The notes: generated from the letters alone by a model not told the origin. Positions 55,701 to 61,433 are shown, numbered from the stretch's first letter. The stretch: DNA of 64,000 nucleotides from Sipunculus nudus (GCA_026874595.1 CM049308.1:91515624-91579623); one strand, 5' to 3'. Numbers and translations: made by a program.

Positions 55701-58516
55701 TGCACACCTTCTCATGGTCTCTGTCATTGTTTTAATAAAGTTTTTGTCCAAATAAAGGCAACCTCATATAACTGCAATCTGCATTTAGTTAGCCCCAGAT
55801 GTCAAGATCACACAAAGTTCACTTTGCCTGCATCATTAAGTGCAAATCTAAGGTTAATATTCAGCTTTCATGGTTCACATACACACACATAGTGTGCTTC
55901 ATTTCATGGCATACACATCCAGAGTATTATTTAACATTAAAAAAAAATTTGAGTTAAGAATGAGAACCCATTATCTTCATGACTGATTTTTTAGCCCTCA
56001 GCCCTTAGGCTGATGGGCTATTGTCGTCACCCAAGCTGTCCGTCCGGCGTCCGTTAACTTTTACCTTGTGAGCGGGATATCTCTAAAAGGATTCACCGTA
56101 GGAATTTTATTTCTTCGGTGAAGATGTATATCGACAAAATCTCAGTCAAGTTCCAAGATGGGTGACCTTGACCTATTTTTCTATGTTTTACAGCTGATTA
56201 AAAAAACACTTTGAAGCTTATTTCTAAGGAACCATTGGCTGGATTTTCACAAAACTCATTATGATTATTGGGACTGATGGTCTGTACCTGCTGCACAAGT
56301 TAGGGGGTCCACCTACAATTTCTGATTTTTTATGAATTTTTATCGGATTTTTCAACTTTGGCCTTGTGAGCAGGATATCTCCAAAGGTATTCAACACAGT
56401 AACTTCATTTCTTCAGTGCTGATGCATATTTACAAAATATTGGTCATGTTCAAAGATGGGTGACCTTGACCTTCTTTCAAGATTACAGAGCTTAGAATAG
56501 AGTACAATTTGGGAGCTTATTTCTCAGGAAGCATTTAGTGGATTGTTATGAAACATGGTACATACCTCTCCAGTTTAAATTTATAACTGAGACATGTACA
56601 GATATACATCCACGTGAGAACACATATTTTGTGCTTGTTACTGTTAACACCTACAAACACTGTTCTTTTGGCTGAGGGCTTTTGTCAGCTTTTGCTGATA
56701 TTTTATATACTTTTTTTTTTGTCTGAGGAAATTATTTTTTCTTACTTTAAAATAATTTTTTTAGCAAATATTTTTTTAAGATAAATATTATTTTGAAAGA
56801 TTCTTTTTTCCAAAAGATAAGAGAACAATTTACTAGTCTTATTTATGAGTAATATTCCTTTTCTCTGCATCCTAGATAATCATTTAAGTAAGTGTTGTTT
56901 ATAAAATGAAAAATAAATAAATTTTAGCAAAGCATCCATAAATTGGTATTATAAAACTGATCAGGTAGTATTACTGCTGTTAGTTTAATCTATAAAAGTC
57001 ATACTGAACTGCTGGCTCCTTGTTTTCAGTGTAAAAATTAAAAGCCTGGGAAAATATTTTTCTTTAAAATAAGGCAACTGTGCACACACGCCTATGAAAG
57101 AATATACACACGGCAGTGAAAGAAGTCACTTGTATTTATGTGGATTATTTCAAGTGGATTCTGAAGTGAGATGGATCAGCTTTATCAGTTTTATTCTTAA
57201 AAAAAGGCAAACAGGGGTGTGAAGACTTATTGCCAGAGCTTCATTAGTCCAACGTAACAAAGGACTGAAAGAGAGCACTGCCCGAGCTGAGTGCAGGGAA
57301 GGGTTAACGTAATGCGGTCCTTCATGTGGGACAGCATCCATATGGGAAACTCCCCAAGTTCACATACAGAGAGGGTGCATGAGGCAGAGAGGTCTTTTTT
57401 CTTTTGTGATTGTGTAAATGAGTGTAAGGTGACATATTGGTGCCTCCTTGACCTAAAATACTCAGCTACAAACTCCTGTGTGCTCGACATAATTAGTGGC
57501 TTAATTATGAGTAAAGTATCAAGTATCAATGAAAAATTGAGGTTTTATAAAAAAAAATAATAATGTGGGATAATGGTTTTAGTTAGTAGGATATTTTATT
57601 GATGTCTTTCAATGCTTGTGTTTGTTCAAGCCCCCACTAGGCTTTTATTATGCATGATAATGCATATTTACATTGGAGCCCCTGGGCTATTTGCAGTTTG
57701 CATATTCTGTTGTATTTCTCTTCTCTGCACTGAGAGACCTTGTTGATTTCATGGAAGTCTTTTTCATAGTAATACAATGTATTTTTCATGGTCCATGCTG
57801 CTGACACCTGTATTCTTATTTTCTTCATTATTTGACAGTTTAGTAAATCGGGATTTAATTGTATTCATCTTGTAGTCATTAGTTGTCATTTATTATCACT
57901 CATTGTTAAGACACCTATAATTAGCAAATATCCTTTCTTCATTTTTTGTTTGCATTTGACCTGTCAGAATGGTTTATAATAAATGACAATTAAATAATAT
58001 GAAAGCCAATTCAGCCATTGATTTTATTATGAAAAAAATTGGTTTTAAACCTTATTTTGTCCTTAGTAAGGCATATATGGTTAAGAAAATATAATGACCG
58101 TTATAGTGGACAAGTTCTCATTTTAATATTTAATCATGATACTTGTGTTACTCAATATATTATGTCCCAATATATAATTAATACTGATCAGTATATATGT
58201 CTAGAGGTATAAAGAACATATTTTATGTCAGCTTGATATAACAAGTGCTTTTATTTAACTGCACTAATACTTGTTCAGTGCATGATTATCTTGTTGTATT
58301 TAAAAACCTAAAAAGTTCCTAAAAATGTTATGCTGCAATCATCATTAACTGAAGATCCCCTTCCCCTGCTATTTAGAATTTTGGATTTTAATTTTTTTTG
58401 TGTGTGTTTGTAGATCCAGAGAATGGTTATTAGTGGTGGAAATTTCCGGCCGGATATTTTGAAACCAAAGGAAGTGGTCTCTCTGCTGCTGGATGATGAT
58501 GAGATGGAGAGAAAGT
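1967..58516 (+). CDS. INO80: INO80 chromatin-remodelling ATPase, internal part (18 exons, both ends missing)
   Basis: The 18 exons join in phase to 802 codons plus one base. INO80 is the Snf2-family motor of the nuclear INO80 complex, which slides nucleosomes and exchanges histones in transcription, replication and DNA repair. Seen in the joined product (residues numbered from the first codon here): Walker A GLGKT at 22-26, DEAQ at 128-131, TGTPIQN at 156-162, a long insertion at roughly 300-617, LIYSQMTR at 646-653, [11 protein letters not shown] at 700-710, and motif [11 protein letters not shown] at 733-741 with both arginines. DEAQ, the insertion length and the segment after motif VI fit INO80 better than SWR1/SRCAP or p400. 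The upstream DBINO region and the C-terminal basic tail are not in the window. Intron lengths run from 334 bp to 16.6 kb. No frameshift or stop interrupts the joined frame, so the gene looks functional. Confidence 0.97.
2081..2544. other. Intron 1
   Basis: 464 bp between GTAAGT and TTGCAG. I see nothing in it beyond ordinary AT-rich sequence. Confidence 0.8.
2545..2640 (+). CDS. INO80: INO80 exon 2 of window (motif Ia)
   Basis: Encodes 32 residues, including [17 protein letters not shown], which is motif Ia of the first RecA lobe. The acceptor is TTGCAG and the donor GTATGT; both boundaries are phase 0. The translation follows directly on the LAHLAE end of the previous exon, as in other INO80 proteins. 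Confidence 0.97.
2641..3192. other. Intron 2, contains exon-3 echo
   Basis: 552 bp. The 5' part is unremarkable; an open frame runs on from exon 2 to about 2775 by read-through only. The 3' part is the tandem duplication listed separately. Confidence 0.8.
2969..3112 (+). repeat. 144-bp tandem copy of exon 3 acceptor and 5' end (pseudo-exon)
   Basis: Positions 2969-3112 repeat 3113-3256 at a period of 144 bp. The copied exon start at 3049-3106 is nearly identical to 3193-3251 (starting GTGGTACCATATTGGGGTAA), but its acceptor AG is TG, it has lost one T and it contains an in-frame TAA. Each copy also contains a shorter internal echo of an acceptor plus a GTxxTxCCxTAT start (near 3008 and 3152). 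It is therefore a dead partial exon duplicate. Confidence 0.93.
3193..3395 (+). CDS. INO80: INO80 exon 3 of window (DEAQ box)
   Basis: Encodes 67 codons plus two bases. It contains [11 protein letters not shown] (motif Ib region) and [11 protein letters not shown], the motif II that coordinates magnesium and water for ATP hydrolysis; DEAQ instead of DEGH/DEAH is typical of INO80. The acceptor is TTGTACAG and the donor GTCAGC, ending in phase 2. The 5' end of this exon and its acceptor are duplicated just upstream (2969-3112). Confidence 0.96.
3396..3864. other. Intron 3
   Basis: 469 bp, canonical ends, no recognised content. Confidence 0.8.
3865..3949 (+). CDS. INO80: INO80 exon 4 of window (motif III)
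   Basis: One base completes the split serine, then 28 codons encode [35 protein letters not shown] is Snf2 motif III. The acceptor is TTACAG and the donor GTAAGT; it ends in phase 0. Confidence 0.97.
3950..4438. other. Intron 4
   Basis: 489 bp, canonical ends, AT-rich. A weak CTCF-like CAGCACCCTCTGGTGATC lies near 4220; nothing else is seen. Confidence 0.75.
4439..4556 (+). CDS. INO80: INO80 exon 5 of window
   Basis: Encodes [19 protein letters not shown] and then [20 protein letters not shown], the well-conserved helical stretch of lobe 1 after motif III (39 codons plus one base). The acceptor is TTATAG and the donor GTAAGT. Confidence 0.97.
4557..5007. other. Intron 5
   Basis: 451 bp, canonical ends, very AT-rich. 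The open frames in it have no support as genes. Confidence 0.8.
5008..5093 (+). CDS. INO80: INO80 exon 6 of window
   Basis: Two bases complete a split asparagine, then 28 codons encode [20 protein letters not shown] and VENELSDK, the conserved end of the Snf2 N-terminal domain. The acceptor is TTTCAG and the donor GTCAGT; it ends in phase 0. Confidence 0.97.
5094..5550. other. Intron 6, left part
   Basis: AT-rich sequence between the exon 6 donor and the inverted-repeat transposon. Nothing recognised. Confidence 0.75.
5551..6950. mobile_element. Non-autonomous TIR DNA transposon, 1.4 kb, TA target
   Basis: A perfect 27-bp terminal inverted repeat, starting TACCGTAAAATCTCCACTTA, lies at 5551-5577 and inverted at 6924-6950. 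If the outer TA pairs are the target duplication, the element is CCGT...ACGG flanked by TA, as in the Tc1/mariner-pogo group. Further GTGCGGTTT motifs lie subterminally (about 5633, 6829, 6905, 6922). The interior is more GC-rich than the intron and has short open frames (longest 86 codons, minus strand) but no transposase that I recognise, so it is probably non-autonomous. The right end is 59 bp from exon 7. Confidence 0.88.
7010..7177 (+). CDS. INO80: INO80 exon 7 of window
   Basis: Encodes 56 codons beginning [20 protein letters not shown] and ending [13 protein letters not shown], with the INO80-typical [10 protein letters not shown] stretch between. The acceptor is TTTTCAG and the donor GTCAGT. 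Its acceptor lies only 59 bp downstream of the right end of an inverted-repeat transposon. Confidence 0.97.
7178..7652. other. Intron 7
   Basis: 475 bp, canonical ends, AT-rich, no recognised content. Confidence 0.8.
7653..7752 (+). CDS. INO80: INO80 exon 8 of window (start of insertion)
   Basis: Encodes [20 protein letters not shown] followed by [13 protein letters not shown] (33 codons plus one base). [10 protein letters not shown] closes the first lobe; the rest begins the INO80 insertion, which in characterised complexes contacts the RUVBL1/2 ring. The acceptor is TGATAG and the donor GTACGT. Confidence 0.95.
7753..8086. other. Intron 8
   Basis: 334 bp, the shortest intron here, canonical ends. 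Open frames crossing it are read-through. Confidence 0.8.
8087..8191 (+). CDS. INO80: INO80 exon 9 of window (insertion)
   Basis: Two bases complete a glycine, then 34 codons encode [20 protein letters not shown] and [14 protein letters not shown], plus one base. The pattern of an LP/VPSxKHLLxNKL-type segment followed by IHxSL fits invertebrate INO80 insertions. The acceptor is TTTCAG and the donor GTGAGT. The next exon is 14.6 kb away. Confidence 0.9.
8192..8662. other. Intron 9, start
   Basis: Unique sequence after the exon 9 donor. A CTCF-like GCCGCCACCTAGTG lies at 8272-8285. No gene seen. Confidence 0.6.
9707..9778. repeat. GTCC/GTCT microsatellite in head of element A
   Basis: Imperfect tetranucleotide run of GTCC, GTCT and GTAT. 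It makes both strands look open for 60-110 codons with Ser-Val-Arg-Pro or Asp-Arg-Arg-Thr runs, which are not genes. Confidence 0.95.
10253..11389 (+). mobile_element. LTR-like 1.1-kb insert inside element A
   Basis: Element C has an uninterrupted site (AAATTGGTACC); here the same site is split. The insert begins TGTGTCACC and ends GGTGACA, inverted ends of the TGT...ACA kind found in LTRs. The flanks share AATT or ATT, but the exact duplication is ambiguous by one base. Inside, in order, are AATAAA (about 10597), TGACGTCA (about 11066), GATTGG (11108) and CATATAAGG (about 11131). No gag/pol coding is present. A solo LTR is my best guess; another short DNA element is possible. Confidence 0.55.
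13783..14219. other. Intron 9, after element H
   Basis: AT-rich at first, then moderately complex. A 100-codon open frame from 13912 has no recognisable domain or splice context. No gene called. Confidence 0.5.
14220..15500. promoter_or_regulatory. High-complexity intronic segment, possible enhancer
   Basis: This 1.3-kb stretch is more GC-balanced than the rest of the intron and has no repeat family or coding signal. It holds binding-site-like strings: TGTTTGTTTATTGG (forkhead type, about 15052), GTGATTATCATAATCGATTA (homeodomain type, about 15380), CACGTG (about 15097) and CTCF-like TTGCCACCTGGTGGCTACG (14511-14529). Regulatory function is an inference; no conservation could be tested. Confidence 0.3.
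15275..15332. repeat. Inverted repeat, 17-bp arms
   Basis: TGTGGTTTCGATTTCGC at 15275-15291 pairs with GCGAATTTGAAACCACC at 15316-15332 with about two mismatches and a 24-bp loop. ACCGCAAATA occurs twice nearby. It could be a remnant of a hairpin MITE. Confidence 0.7.
15501..17222. other. Intron 9 middle, unique sequence
   Basis: AT-rich unique DNA with no gene or recognised repeat. A CTCF-like GACACCTCGTGGTGAG is near 16498. Confidence 0.5.
17223..19690 (+). mobile_element. Element B: hairpin-headed repeat, interrupted by D
   Basis: Head TTAGCTCAGCTGACTATTAG with CTGAGCT hairpin arms; a single core unit (CTCCTACCAT string at about 17370); a 3' part that closely follows element C, including a shared poly-C tract (18951-18972) and the tail GCTGAGCCCCGTGACCCATC ending near 19690. 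Interrupted at 17814-18698 by D. No coding capacity. Confidence 0.8.
17814..18698 (+). mobile_element. Element D nested in B
   Basis: It starts in the T-run with two staggered head copies (TTTAGCTCAGCTGACTGTAA at about 17814 and 17840). It contains two diverged core units of about 340 bp, each ending in a GGTGGCACCACCTGT-like box (18151, 18490), and ends GTCAGCTGAGCGTCATAACC...CTTGTTT. Element C is unbroken at the matching place (about 49040), which defines the insertion. It sits between T residues, as Helentron-type elements do. Confidence 0.8.
19691..22644. other. Intron 9, 3' part; possible regulatory stretches
   Basis: No gene. 20080-20330 and 21060-21660 are less AT-rich than their surroundings. 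The first includes GGTTGGTTAATTATTGATAG (20130), a homeodomain/HNF1-like string. The rest is AT-rich unique sequence. Confidence 0.35.
22645..22731. repeat. TA/TG microsatellite
   Basis: About 30 TA units, then about 8 TG units, then TA again. It gives rise to spurious Tyr-Ile open frames on both strands. It ends about 47 bp before exon 10. Confidence 0.97.
22779..22863 (+). CDS. INO80: INO80 exon 10 of window (insertion)
   Basis: Encodes [20 protein letters not shown] then MQAGLLV, with split codons at both ends. SCFSF-RFI-MSPAEL is a highly conserved INO80 insertion motif. The acceptor is TTTGTAG and the donor GTGAGC. A TA/TG microsatellite ends about 47 bp upstream. Confidence 0.95.
22864..23374. 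other. Intron 10
   Basis: 511 bp, canonical ends, no recognised content. Confidence 0.8.
23375..23452 (+). CDS. INO80: INO80 exon 11 of window (insertion)
   Basis: With the split arginine it reads [20 protein letters not shown] then WHSSEP, matching the ARWLALFLSLKASYRLHQLR region of vertebrate INO80. It enters in phase 2 and leaves in phase 2. The acceptor is ATCAG and the donor GTAAGT. Confidence 0.93.
23453..23900. other. Intron 11
   Basis: 448 bp, canonical ends, AT-rich, no recognised content. Confidence 0.8.
23901..24165 (+). CDS. INO80: INO80 exon 12 of window (insertion, Ser/Pro-rich extension)
   Basis: One base completes a glycine; 88 codons follow. The first part, [20 protein letters not shown] then [20 protein letters not shown], matches the known insertion. 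The second part is basic and Ser/Pro-rich, with [15 protein letters not shown] and two PLSPT motifs, and appears longer than the vertebrate protein. The acceptor is TCTCCAG and the donor GTAAGT; it ends in phase 0. Alternative in-frame ends cannot be excluded without transcripts. Confidence 0.9.
24166..24782. other. Intron 12
   Basis: 617 bp, canonical ends, no recognised content. Confidence 0.8.
24783..24902 (+). CDS. INO80: INO80 exon 13 of window (insertion)
   Basis: Encodes 40 codons starting [20 protein letters not shown] and ending [27 protein letters not shown] corresponds to ELPSFLCVASPRV of vertebrate INO80. The acceptor is TTTACAG and the donor GTAAGT. A 60-bp tandem array starts almost directly after the donor. 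Confidence 0.92.
24913..25465. repeat. 60-bp minisatellite, about 9 copies
   Basis: Units of 59-62 bp, starting TAATGTACAGTAAACCCCAG and ending CAGCCATGATATG, follow the exon 13 donor almost directly. Variation is concentrated in the CCACCACCAGTAGGT part. The array keeps a 153-codon minus-strand frame open ([11 protein letters not shown] repeats), which I do not consider a gene. Confidence 0.95.
25466..26299. other. Intron 13, 3' part
   Basis: AT-rich unique sequence. A strong CTCF-like CTGCCACCTAGTGGTGAGG lies at 25878-25896. Confidence 0.5.
26300..26525 (+). CDS. INO80: INO80 exon 14 of window (insertion)
   Basis: Encodes 75 codons plus one base: [20 protein letters not shown], a less conserved middle, then [20 protein letters not shown] and FVP. 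The PLDxYxxDRSA and PxGGxxxxxPxxGxS pattern fits the end of the INO80 insertion. The acceptor is GTAACAG and the donor GTAAGT. The next exon is 16.6 kb away. Confidence 0.93.
26526..27279. other. Intron 14, start
   Basis: AT-rich, no gene or repeat family recognised. Confidence 0.6.
27280..28140. other. Higher-complexity intronic segment
   Basis: Distinctly less AT-rich than its surroundings and without repeats. A minus-strand frame of 85 codons (27619-27876) lacks any recognised family. It could be a regulatory region or an old insert; I cannot decide. Confidence 0.25.
28141..35129. other. Intron 14, long AT-rich part
   Basis: Mostly unique AT-rich DNA. Small items: a faint duplication (29393-29450 resembles 29553-29619), a poly-C plus CA tract at 31387-31412, three short GATAAAACAGATACT-like repeats near 31935-31985, and a strong CTCF-like CTGCCACCTAGGGGGCATA at 32041-32059. 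No gene is supported. Confidence 0.5.
35130..35480. promoter_or_regulatory. Possible regulatory segment
   Basis: A complex stretch in AT-rich surroundings, with GGGTGTGGTTGA (a RUNX-type TGTGGTT core, about 35333), which also occurs at about 54605. No repeat or coding signal. The functional reading is speculative. Confidence 0.2.
35481..36810. other. Intron 14, unique sequence
   Basis: AT-rich. Open frames at 35778-36169 have no recognised domain. Nothing else seen. Confidence 0.5.
36811..37710. repeat. 30-bp minisatellite, about 30 copies
   Basis: Unit AGGTTGTATTATACTTGTGT plus GTTAAAGTTA, about 30 copies, one shortened to 27 bp. Variants alternate GTATTA/GTTTTA, TTGTGTG/TTGTATG/TTTTATG and TTAAG/TTGAG. 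Because the unit is a multiple of three with no stop in two frames, the whole array is open for up to 303 codons ([10 protein letters not shown] repeats). This is a by-product, not a gene. Confidence 0.97.
37711..39849. other. Intron 14, after the 30-bp array
   Basis: AT-rich, with one more complex stretch at 38140-38345 (homeodomain-like GTCAGTTAATTTGACATC and GACTAATTGGTCTAATCATT) and an ATACATA-type microsatellite at about 39072-39110. No gene. Confidence 0.4.
39850..40040. promoter_or_regulatory. Possible regulatory segment
   Basis: Contains CTTAATTAACTCAGG, GAGTAATCAGCCGTGATTGG and TTGATTACATAAGGTTAATG, a cluster of homeodomain-like cores in about 90 bp. Inference only. Confidence 0.25.
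40041..41599. other. Intron 14, AT-rich part
   Basis: No gene or repeat family seen. A CTCF-like CAACACCAGGTGGCTCTG lies at 41389-41406. Confidence 0.5.
41600..42070. promoter_or_regulatory. Possible regulatory segment
   Basis: A complex stretch with CCCTTTGTTAAGG (SOX/TCF type, about 41830), GTGACGTCGG (CRE-like, about 41862) and CATATGG (E-box). Neither coding nor repetitive. Speculative. Confidence 0.25.
42071..42857. other. Intron 14, near its 3' end
   Basis: AT-rich; a TG microsatellite and a poly-G tract at 42534-42580. No gene. Confidence 0.6.
42858..43161 (+). repeat. Tandem echoes of exon 15 acceptor and 5' end
   Basis: The segment ATGAGTACCTTCTGTTTATG...TTGCAG before 43060 resembles the real ATGAGCAACTTGTTTTCTGT...TACAG before 43162, and the bases after it (ATAAGGAGATGCC...TGACAG) resemble the exon start (ACAAGGAGACCCTGG...). 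Older, weaker copies begin at about 42858 and 42933 (the latter with AAGCTGTAAGTG, resembling exon AAGCTGTATGTG). Spacing is 75-103 bp. The decoy at 43058 keeps a usable AG. Confidence 0.75.
43162..43289 (+). CDS. INO80: INO80 exon 15 of window (motif IV)
   Basis: Two bases complete an aspartate, then 42 codons encode [20 protein letters not shown] and [17 protein letters not shown]. This opens the second RecA lobe (Snf2 motif IV). The acceptor is GTTACAG and the donor GTAAGT. Its acceptor and 5' end have degenerate copies about 100 bp upstream. Confidence 0.97.
43290..43489. other. Intron 15, start
   Basis: AT-rich, no recognised content. Confidence 0.6.
43490..43860. promoter_or_regulatory. 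Possible regulatory or insulator segment
   Basis: Contains a near-consensus CTCF-like AGGCCAACAGGGGGCAATA (43670-43688) and, just beyond it, CACCTATTAATTAGTTAATT, a dense homeodomain-type core. No coding or repeat signal. The function is inferred from motif appearance only. Confidence 0.35.
44016..44460. repeat. 43-bp minisatellite, about 10 copies
   Basis: Units such as ATAAGATGATACAGATCTTG then CCCACAGAGGTCTTATCCTG, well diverged; one copy carries an 8-9 bp insertion and the last copies decay. Confidence 0.92.
44461..47790. other. Intron 15, unique sequence
   Basis: No gene. A CTCF-like AATAGCAGGGGGTGCTAG lies at 45064-45081; more complex stretches lie at 45660-46140 and 47080-47310, and a GACT run at 47419-47447. 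The 112-codon minus-strand frame at 45309-45647 has no recognised family. Confidence 0.45.
47791..50328 (+). mobile_element. Element C: hairpin-headed repeat, uninterrupted
   Basis: Starts in a T-run with TTTTAGCTCAGCTGACTATA and a CTGAGCT hairpin arm, with a short GTCC-like tract. Two core units follow (CTCCTACCAAGCC at about 47937, CCCTATCATGCC at about 48597). The 3' half is shared with B, including a poly-C tract (49290-49313). The tail AAGCTGAGCGCCGTGGGTCC ends CTTGTTT. It serves as the unbroken reference for the inserts in A and B. No protein coding. Confidence 0.82.
50422..50717. repeat. 37-bp tandem repeat with dimeric order
   Basis: Eight exact 37-bp units starting TGTTACATTGT. Type a (ATTGATACTTAACTAAGTAT) and type b (ATTGACACTTAACAGAGTAT) alternate as a b a b a b a a, giving a 74-bp higher-order period. 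Confidence 0.96.
50916..51083 (+). CDS. INO80: INO80 exon 16 of window (motif V)
   Basis: Encodes 56 codons: [20 protein letters not shown], then [10 protein letters not shown] and [20 protein letters not shown]. The last is motif V of lobe 2. The acceptor is TTTCAG and the donor GTAAGT; both ends are phase 0. Confidence 0.98.
51084..52736. other. Intron 16
   Basis: 1653 bp, canonical ends. AT-rich, no recognised element. Confidence 0.75.
52737..52895 (+). CDS. INO80: INO80 exon 17 of window (motif VI)
   Basis: Encodes 53 codons with [20 protein letters not shown] then [20 protein letters not shown]. Motif VI supplies the arginine fingers (residues 734 and 737 of the joined product). The acceptor is TTGTAG and the donor GTATGC; both ends are phase 0. 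Confidence 0.98.
52974..53550. repeat. 41-bp minisatellite, about 14 copies
   Basis: Unit AACTTACTAGCAAGGTATGG plus ATAATTGCATACCACTGATTT. Each unit carries two small dyads: CTTACTAGTAAG (a perfect palindrome in some copies) and GGTAT...ATACC. Confidence 0.95.
53551..54359. other. Intron 17, AT-rich part
   Basis: Nothing recognised. Confidence 0.5.
54360..55010. promoter_or_regulatory. Possible regulatory segment
   Basis: A complex, non-repetitive stretch with TGTTATTGATTGGTTGAG (about 54568), GGGTGTGGTTGA (about 54605, RUNX type), TGTGGTTAGCCC (about 54658) and GGTATTGATTTTTAATCTGC (about 54858). No coding potential. Inference only. Confidence 0.3.
55011..55988. other. Intron 17, before element E
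   Basis: No gene or repeat family recognised. Confidence 0.5.
55989..56685 (+). mobile_element. Element E: hairpin-headed repeat, dimeric core
   Basis: Starts in a T-run with TTAGCCCTCAGCCCTTAGGC and GGGCT hairpin arm, then CCGTCCGGCGTCCG. Two core units of about 300 bp follow, each with GAGCxGGATATCTC and GATGGGTGACCTTGAC. It ends GGCTGAGGGCTTTTGTC, whose GGCTGAGGGCT is the inverse of the head AGCCCTCAGCC. The layout equals that of A-D with a different sequence. Confidence 0.75.
56686..58413. other. Intron 17, 3' part
   Basis: AT-rich unique sequence up to the exon 18 acceptor. Overlapping frames on both strands at 57150-57560 have no recognised family. Confidence 0.5.
58414..58516 (+). 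CDS. INO80: INO80 exon 18 of window (post-helicase)
   Basis: Encodes [20 protein letters not shown] then [14 protein letters not shown], plus one base. This is the INO80-specific segment after motif VI. The acceptor is TTTGTAG and the donor GTAAGT. The following exon (expected basic, glutamate-rich) was not found before the window end. Confidence 0.96.
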
Positions 58517-60318
58517 GTAAGTGGAAGTTAAGTTTGTTATTAAATCATGTTATTCCCTCATGCACAAAAAAACATATTGTCAGTGAATGCAGCATTTGAT
58601 TTAGCATGGACAGACAGATGTCTGATTTAAGTAACAGAGAGCATGAGTATATTTAACACAAGCCAGTCACACATCTATCAGTTTAATACCAATGAGTTAA
58701 CAGAGTGCCTGGTGTGTAGCATTGTGCAAGAAAACTCAGTTTTGTAAAACGGGGGAAAACCAGGTGAATCTGCACTGGAGCTTAACTTAATGTCTGGTCT
58801 GTTATCTGAGCAGCCAAGACTCTACTGCCGTAAGTTACTACCTAGTAGTAAGGTCAGCCTTTGATATTTTCATGGCTTTGGGTGGCCCTGGGAAGCTTCT
58901 GTCAGGTATAAACTCCTCTAAGGCTCATCAAAGTAAGCACCAGGTAGAAATTAGAGATCTTCCCAGAAGTATTCACCTGCTACCAGGAGCACAAATTCGC
59001 AGTAATCTTGACACTGCAAAAGGATTTTTAAAAGCATTTATATTCGATTGTTTCTACACTGTCATTGTATTAATTTTAATTAAAAGCTAATTAGATTGAG
59101 ATCATGATCTTAAGATATTATAATTTGTAAACATGATAAAAAAAGTAAATTTAATTGGTAGTGACAAAAGTATACCTTAATTCATTAATTAACGTCTTAC
59201 TTTATGGCCCAATTTGTATATGGCAGGTACCAAATATTAACCACTTTGAAGATATATAAAAATGAAACAAATTTTCTAATTCCAAATATGTGAAACAAAT
59301 TTTTCTAATTCCTGTCTGAATTGAATTGTAACTTAGTGTGTCCTGGAGCTGTGATTTTGATTAGTCCTCACATAGTTACAGCTTCAGGACATCTGGCCCG
59401 GACAGCCAGTGTCACATAGTGCAAAGCTTGTCCCAGTGGGCCTGACAATTATTGGTCCATGTAAGTGAACTGTTGACGGTCCTAACAAGTGGACACAGGA
59501 TCCAATAACTGCTGACACCACAAATACCCATCGGATAAGACCAGTAATTCTGGGTAGAAACGACACTCTAGATTGCAGAGAGTTATGGGGTCGACAGTCT
59601 CCATTTATTAAGCGAGGTCTGGTATATTGAATTGGGACCAACCTGGCCACAAGTCTTTTATGAGAATTAAAAGTATCCCCAGGCTATGGCAAAGTATCCT
59701 TGCAAATTGCCTGGTCAGGTCATTCGGTGAGGCCGACCTTTGACCTGGGAATCACTGATTTTAATGAACATGCTCCGTGTCCCGTGTGATTTTCTGTTTT
59801 CTCGAGTATTGTCTGAAGAGACGGTCACTGATTAGTAGCTCAGTAATATTTTATATCTGTTCTCTTCAGCAATTTAATACCATGATCAGTCCATTTCACT
59901 TAATTCACTGCTATTGGACGTCCCTTTTCAGTTTCATATTGTAATAACAGTGGACAGGTGGTGCGAGTCAGCCGACCATGTTCTCATGCTCCATCAGTAA
60001 GAGCTGAAAAGAGGCCTATAAATAGAGACTTTTGTTGGTGAATTTAACCTTGTTTTTATGCATAAAATACATTATGATATATGTTATTCATTGCATTAAC
60101 AGCCTTGCAATTTAATTCTAAACTAAAGCGGCTTAGTTATATGATATCATCTCAGTGATTATCTTCACCTTTTATTTTCAGTAATCAGAATATAGTTGTA
60201 TTATTAAGTCATCTAAAATAATGATAAAATAAGCTTAGTATTCAATAGTCTGTCAGTAATTAAAATTGCATAACAATATTTTTAATCCTGTCCAATACTA
60301 AGTTCAGCTGTATCAATT
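58517..60318. other. Intron 18, start
   Basis: No exon found. A more complex stretch lies at 59340-60010 (with TGCTCCGTGTCCCGTGTG at about 59770, resembling ACGTGTCCCGTGTCCCGTGA at about 54915). Confidence 0.4.
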
Positions 60319-60670
60319 ATTAGCGAACCTGTGAGCTTATGCGATGGTGTGGCGTCGTCCGTCATCTGTCGTCCTTTGTCTGTACGTTAACCCATACTAT
60401 CTTGAAAACGGCAAAATTTCGTGCAAAAAATTAGTCATCTATAAAACTATATCAGATTTTGCTTATTTTTTGGCTAACTGCATTTTCTTAGATTATATAG
60501 GGAAAAAGCTAAAAAAGCTTTAAAAATCTTCTTCTCCAAAACTGTTAAGCCAAATTGTCCAATATTTCACAGAAATGATTCCTGGAACAATCTTTCTCAA
60601 GTTTGTTCGAATGGTATAAGTTCAGGGATTTTTGGCTGAGTTACAGGAAGTTGAACTTAGCATTTATTAC
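60319..60670 (+). mobile_element. Element F1 (truncated head plus core)
   Basis: Starts TTATTAGCGAACCTGTGAGC then TTATGCGATGGTGTGGCGTC with GTCGTCC repeats and GTACGTTAACCCATACTAT. It ends with GAGTTACAGGAAGTTGAACTT. It is repeated as F2. No tail seen. Confidence 0.65.
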
Positions 60671-60943
60671 ATCACGCCTCTAGACATTTAGATTTCAGGT
60701 TATCTATGGTTAATATTGACAAGAATGTTTTAAAAAGCTTTTAAAAAATGTAGATTTATGATTTTTAGATATTCCTCATGCCAGGCAATGTTTACAATCA
60801 CAGGTATACAGCTCTGTGGGTATATAAAGACGGCTGTACATGGATTATAAATAATTGGTATCCATAGTCAGATTAATTCAAGATTTTGCCATCAGTGAGA
60901 TGTATCTGTATTACAATTTTGCATTCAATATGCATCTGTAATA

Positions 60944-61430
60944 TTTTTTAGGGAACCTGTGAGCTAATGCGATGGTTTGGCGGGGTTTGTCTTCTGTACG
61001 TTAACCCATACTATTTTGAAAATGATTGGAGCTAGCATCATGAAATTTAATGCAAAATATTCGCCATCTCAAAACTCTGCATTTTCTTCAATTTTATAGA
61101 GAAAAAGCTAAAAAAAAAAAAATCTTCTCCTCCAGAACACTCAAGCCAAATTGTTCAATATTTTACAGAAATAATCTTTTATACCATCTCCCACAATTTT
61201 GTTCCAATGGTTCAAGTTTGGTGAATTTTGAGTTACAGGAAGTTGAACTTGGTCATCTGTCCAAAAAAGCATACTAAAATGACAGTCTCAGAAACGGCCA
61301 GAGCTATCATTACCAAATTTTTTGCCAGTGTTGGTCACATGAGTCATATATGAAATTCAGGTACAGGTGGCGCCACCTGCATTGACCTTTTTTTGTACGG
61401 GGGTCATTGGTCATCTTTTATTATTCTAGA
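60944..61430 (+). mobile_element. Element F2, second copy
   Basis: Same family as F1 (TTTAGGGAACCTGTGAGCTA, GTACGTTAACCCATACTAT, GAGTTACAGGAAGTTGAACTT), continuing further to a box ACAGGTGGCGCCACCTGC at 61364-61380. Element G follows directly. Confidence 0.65.
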
Positions 61431-61433
61431 TAT

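Noticed and set aside
1967..58516. SWR1/SRCAP or p400 identity for the remodeller
   Set aside because: The DEAQ box, the SCFSF-RFI-MSPAEL insertion motif and the segment after motif VI match INO80, not the SWR1 branch.
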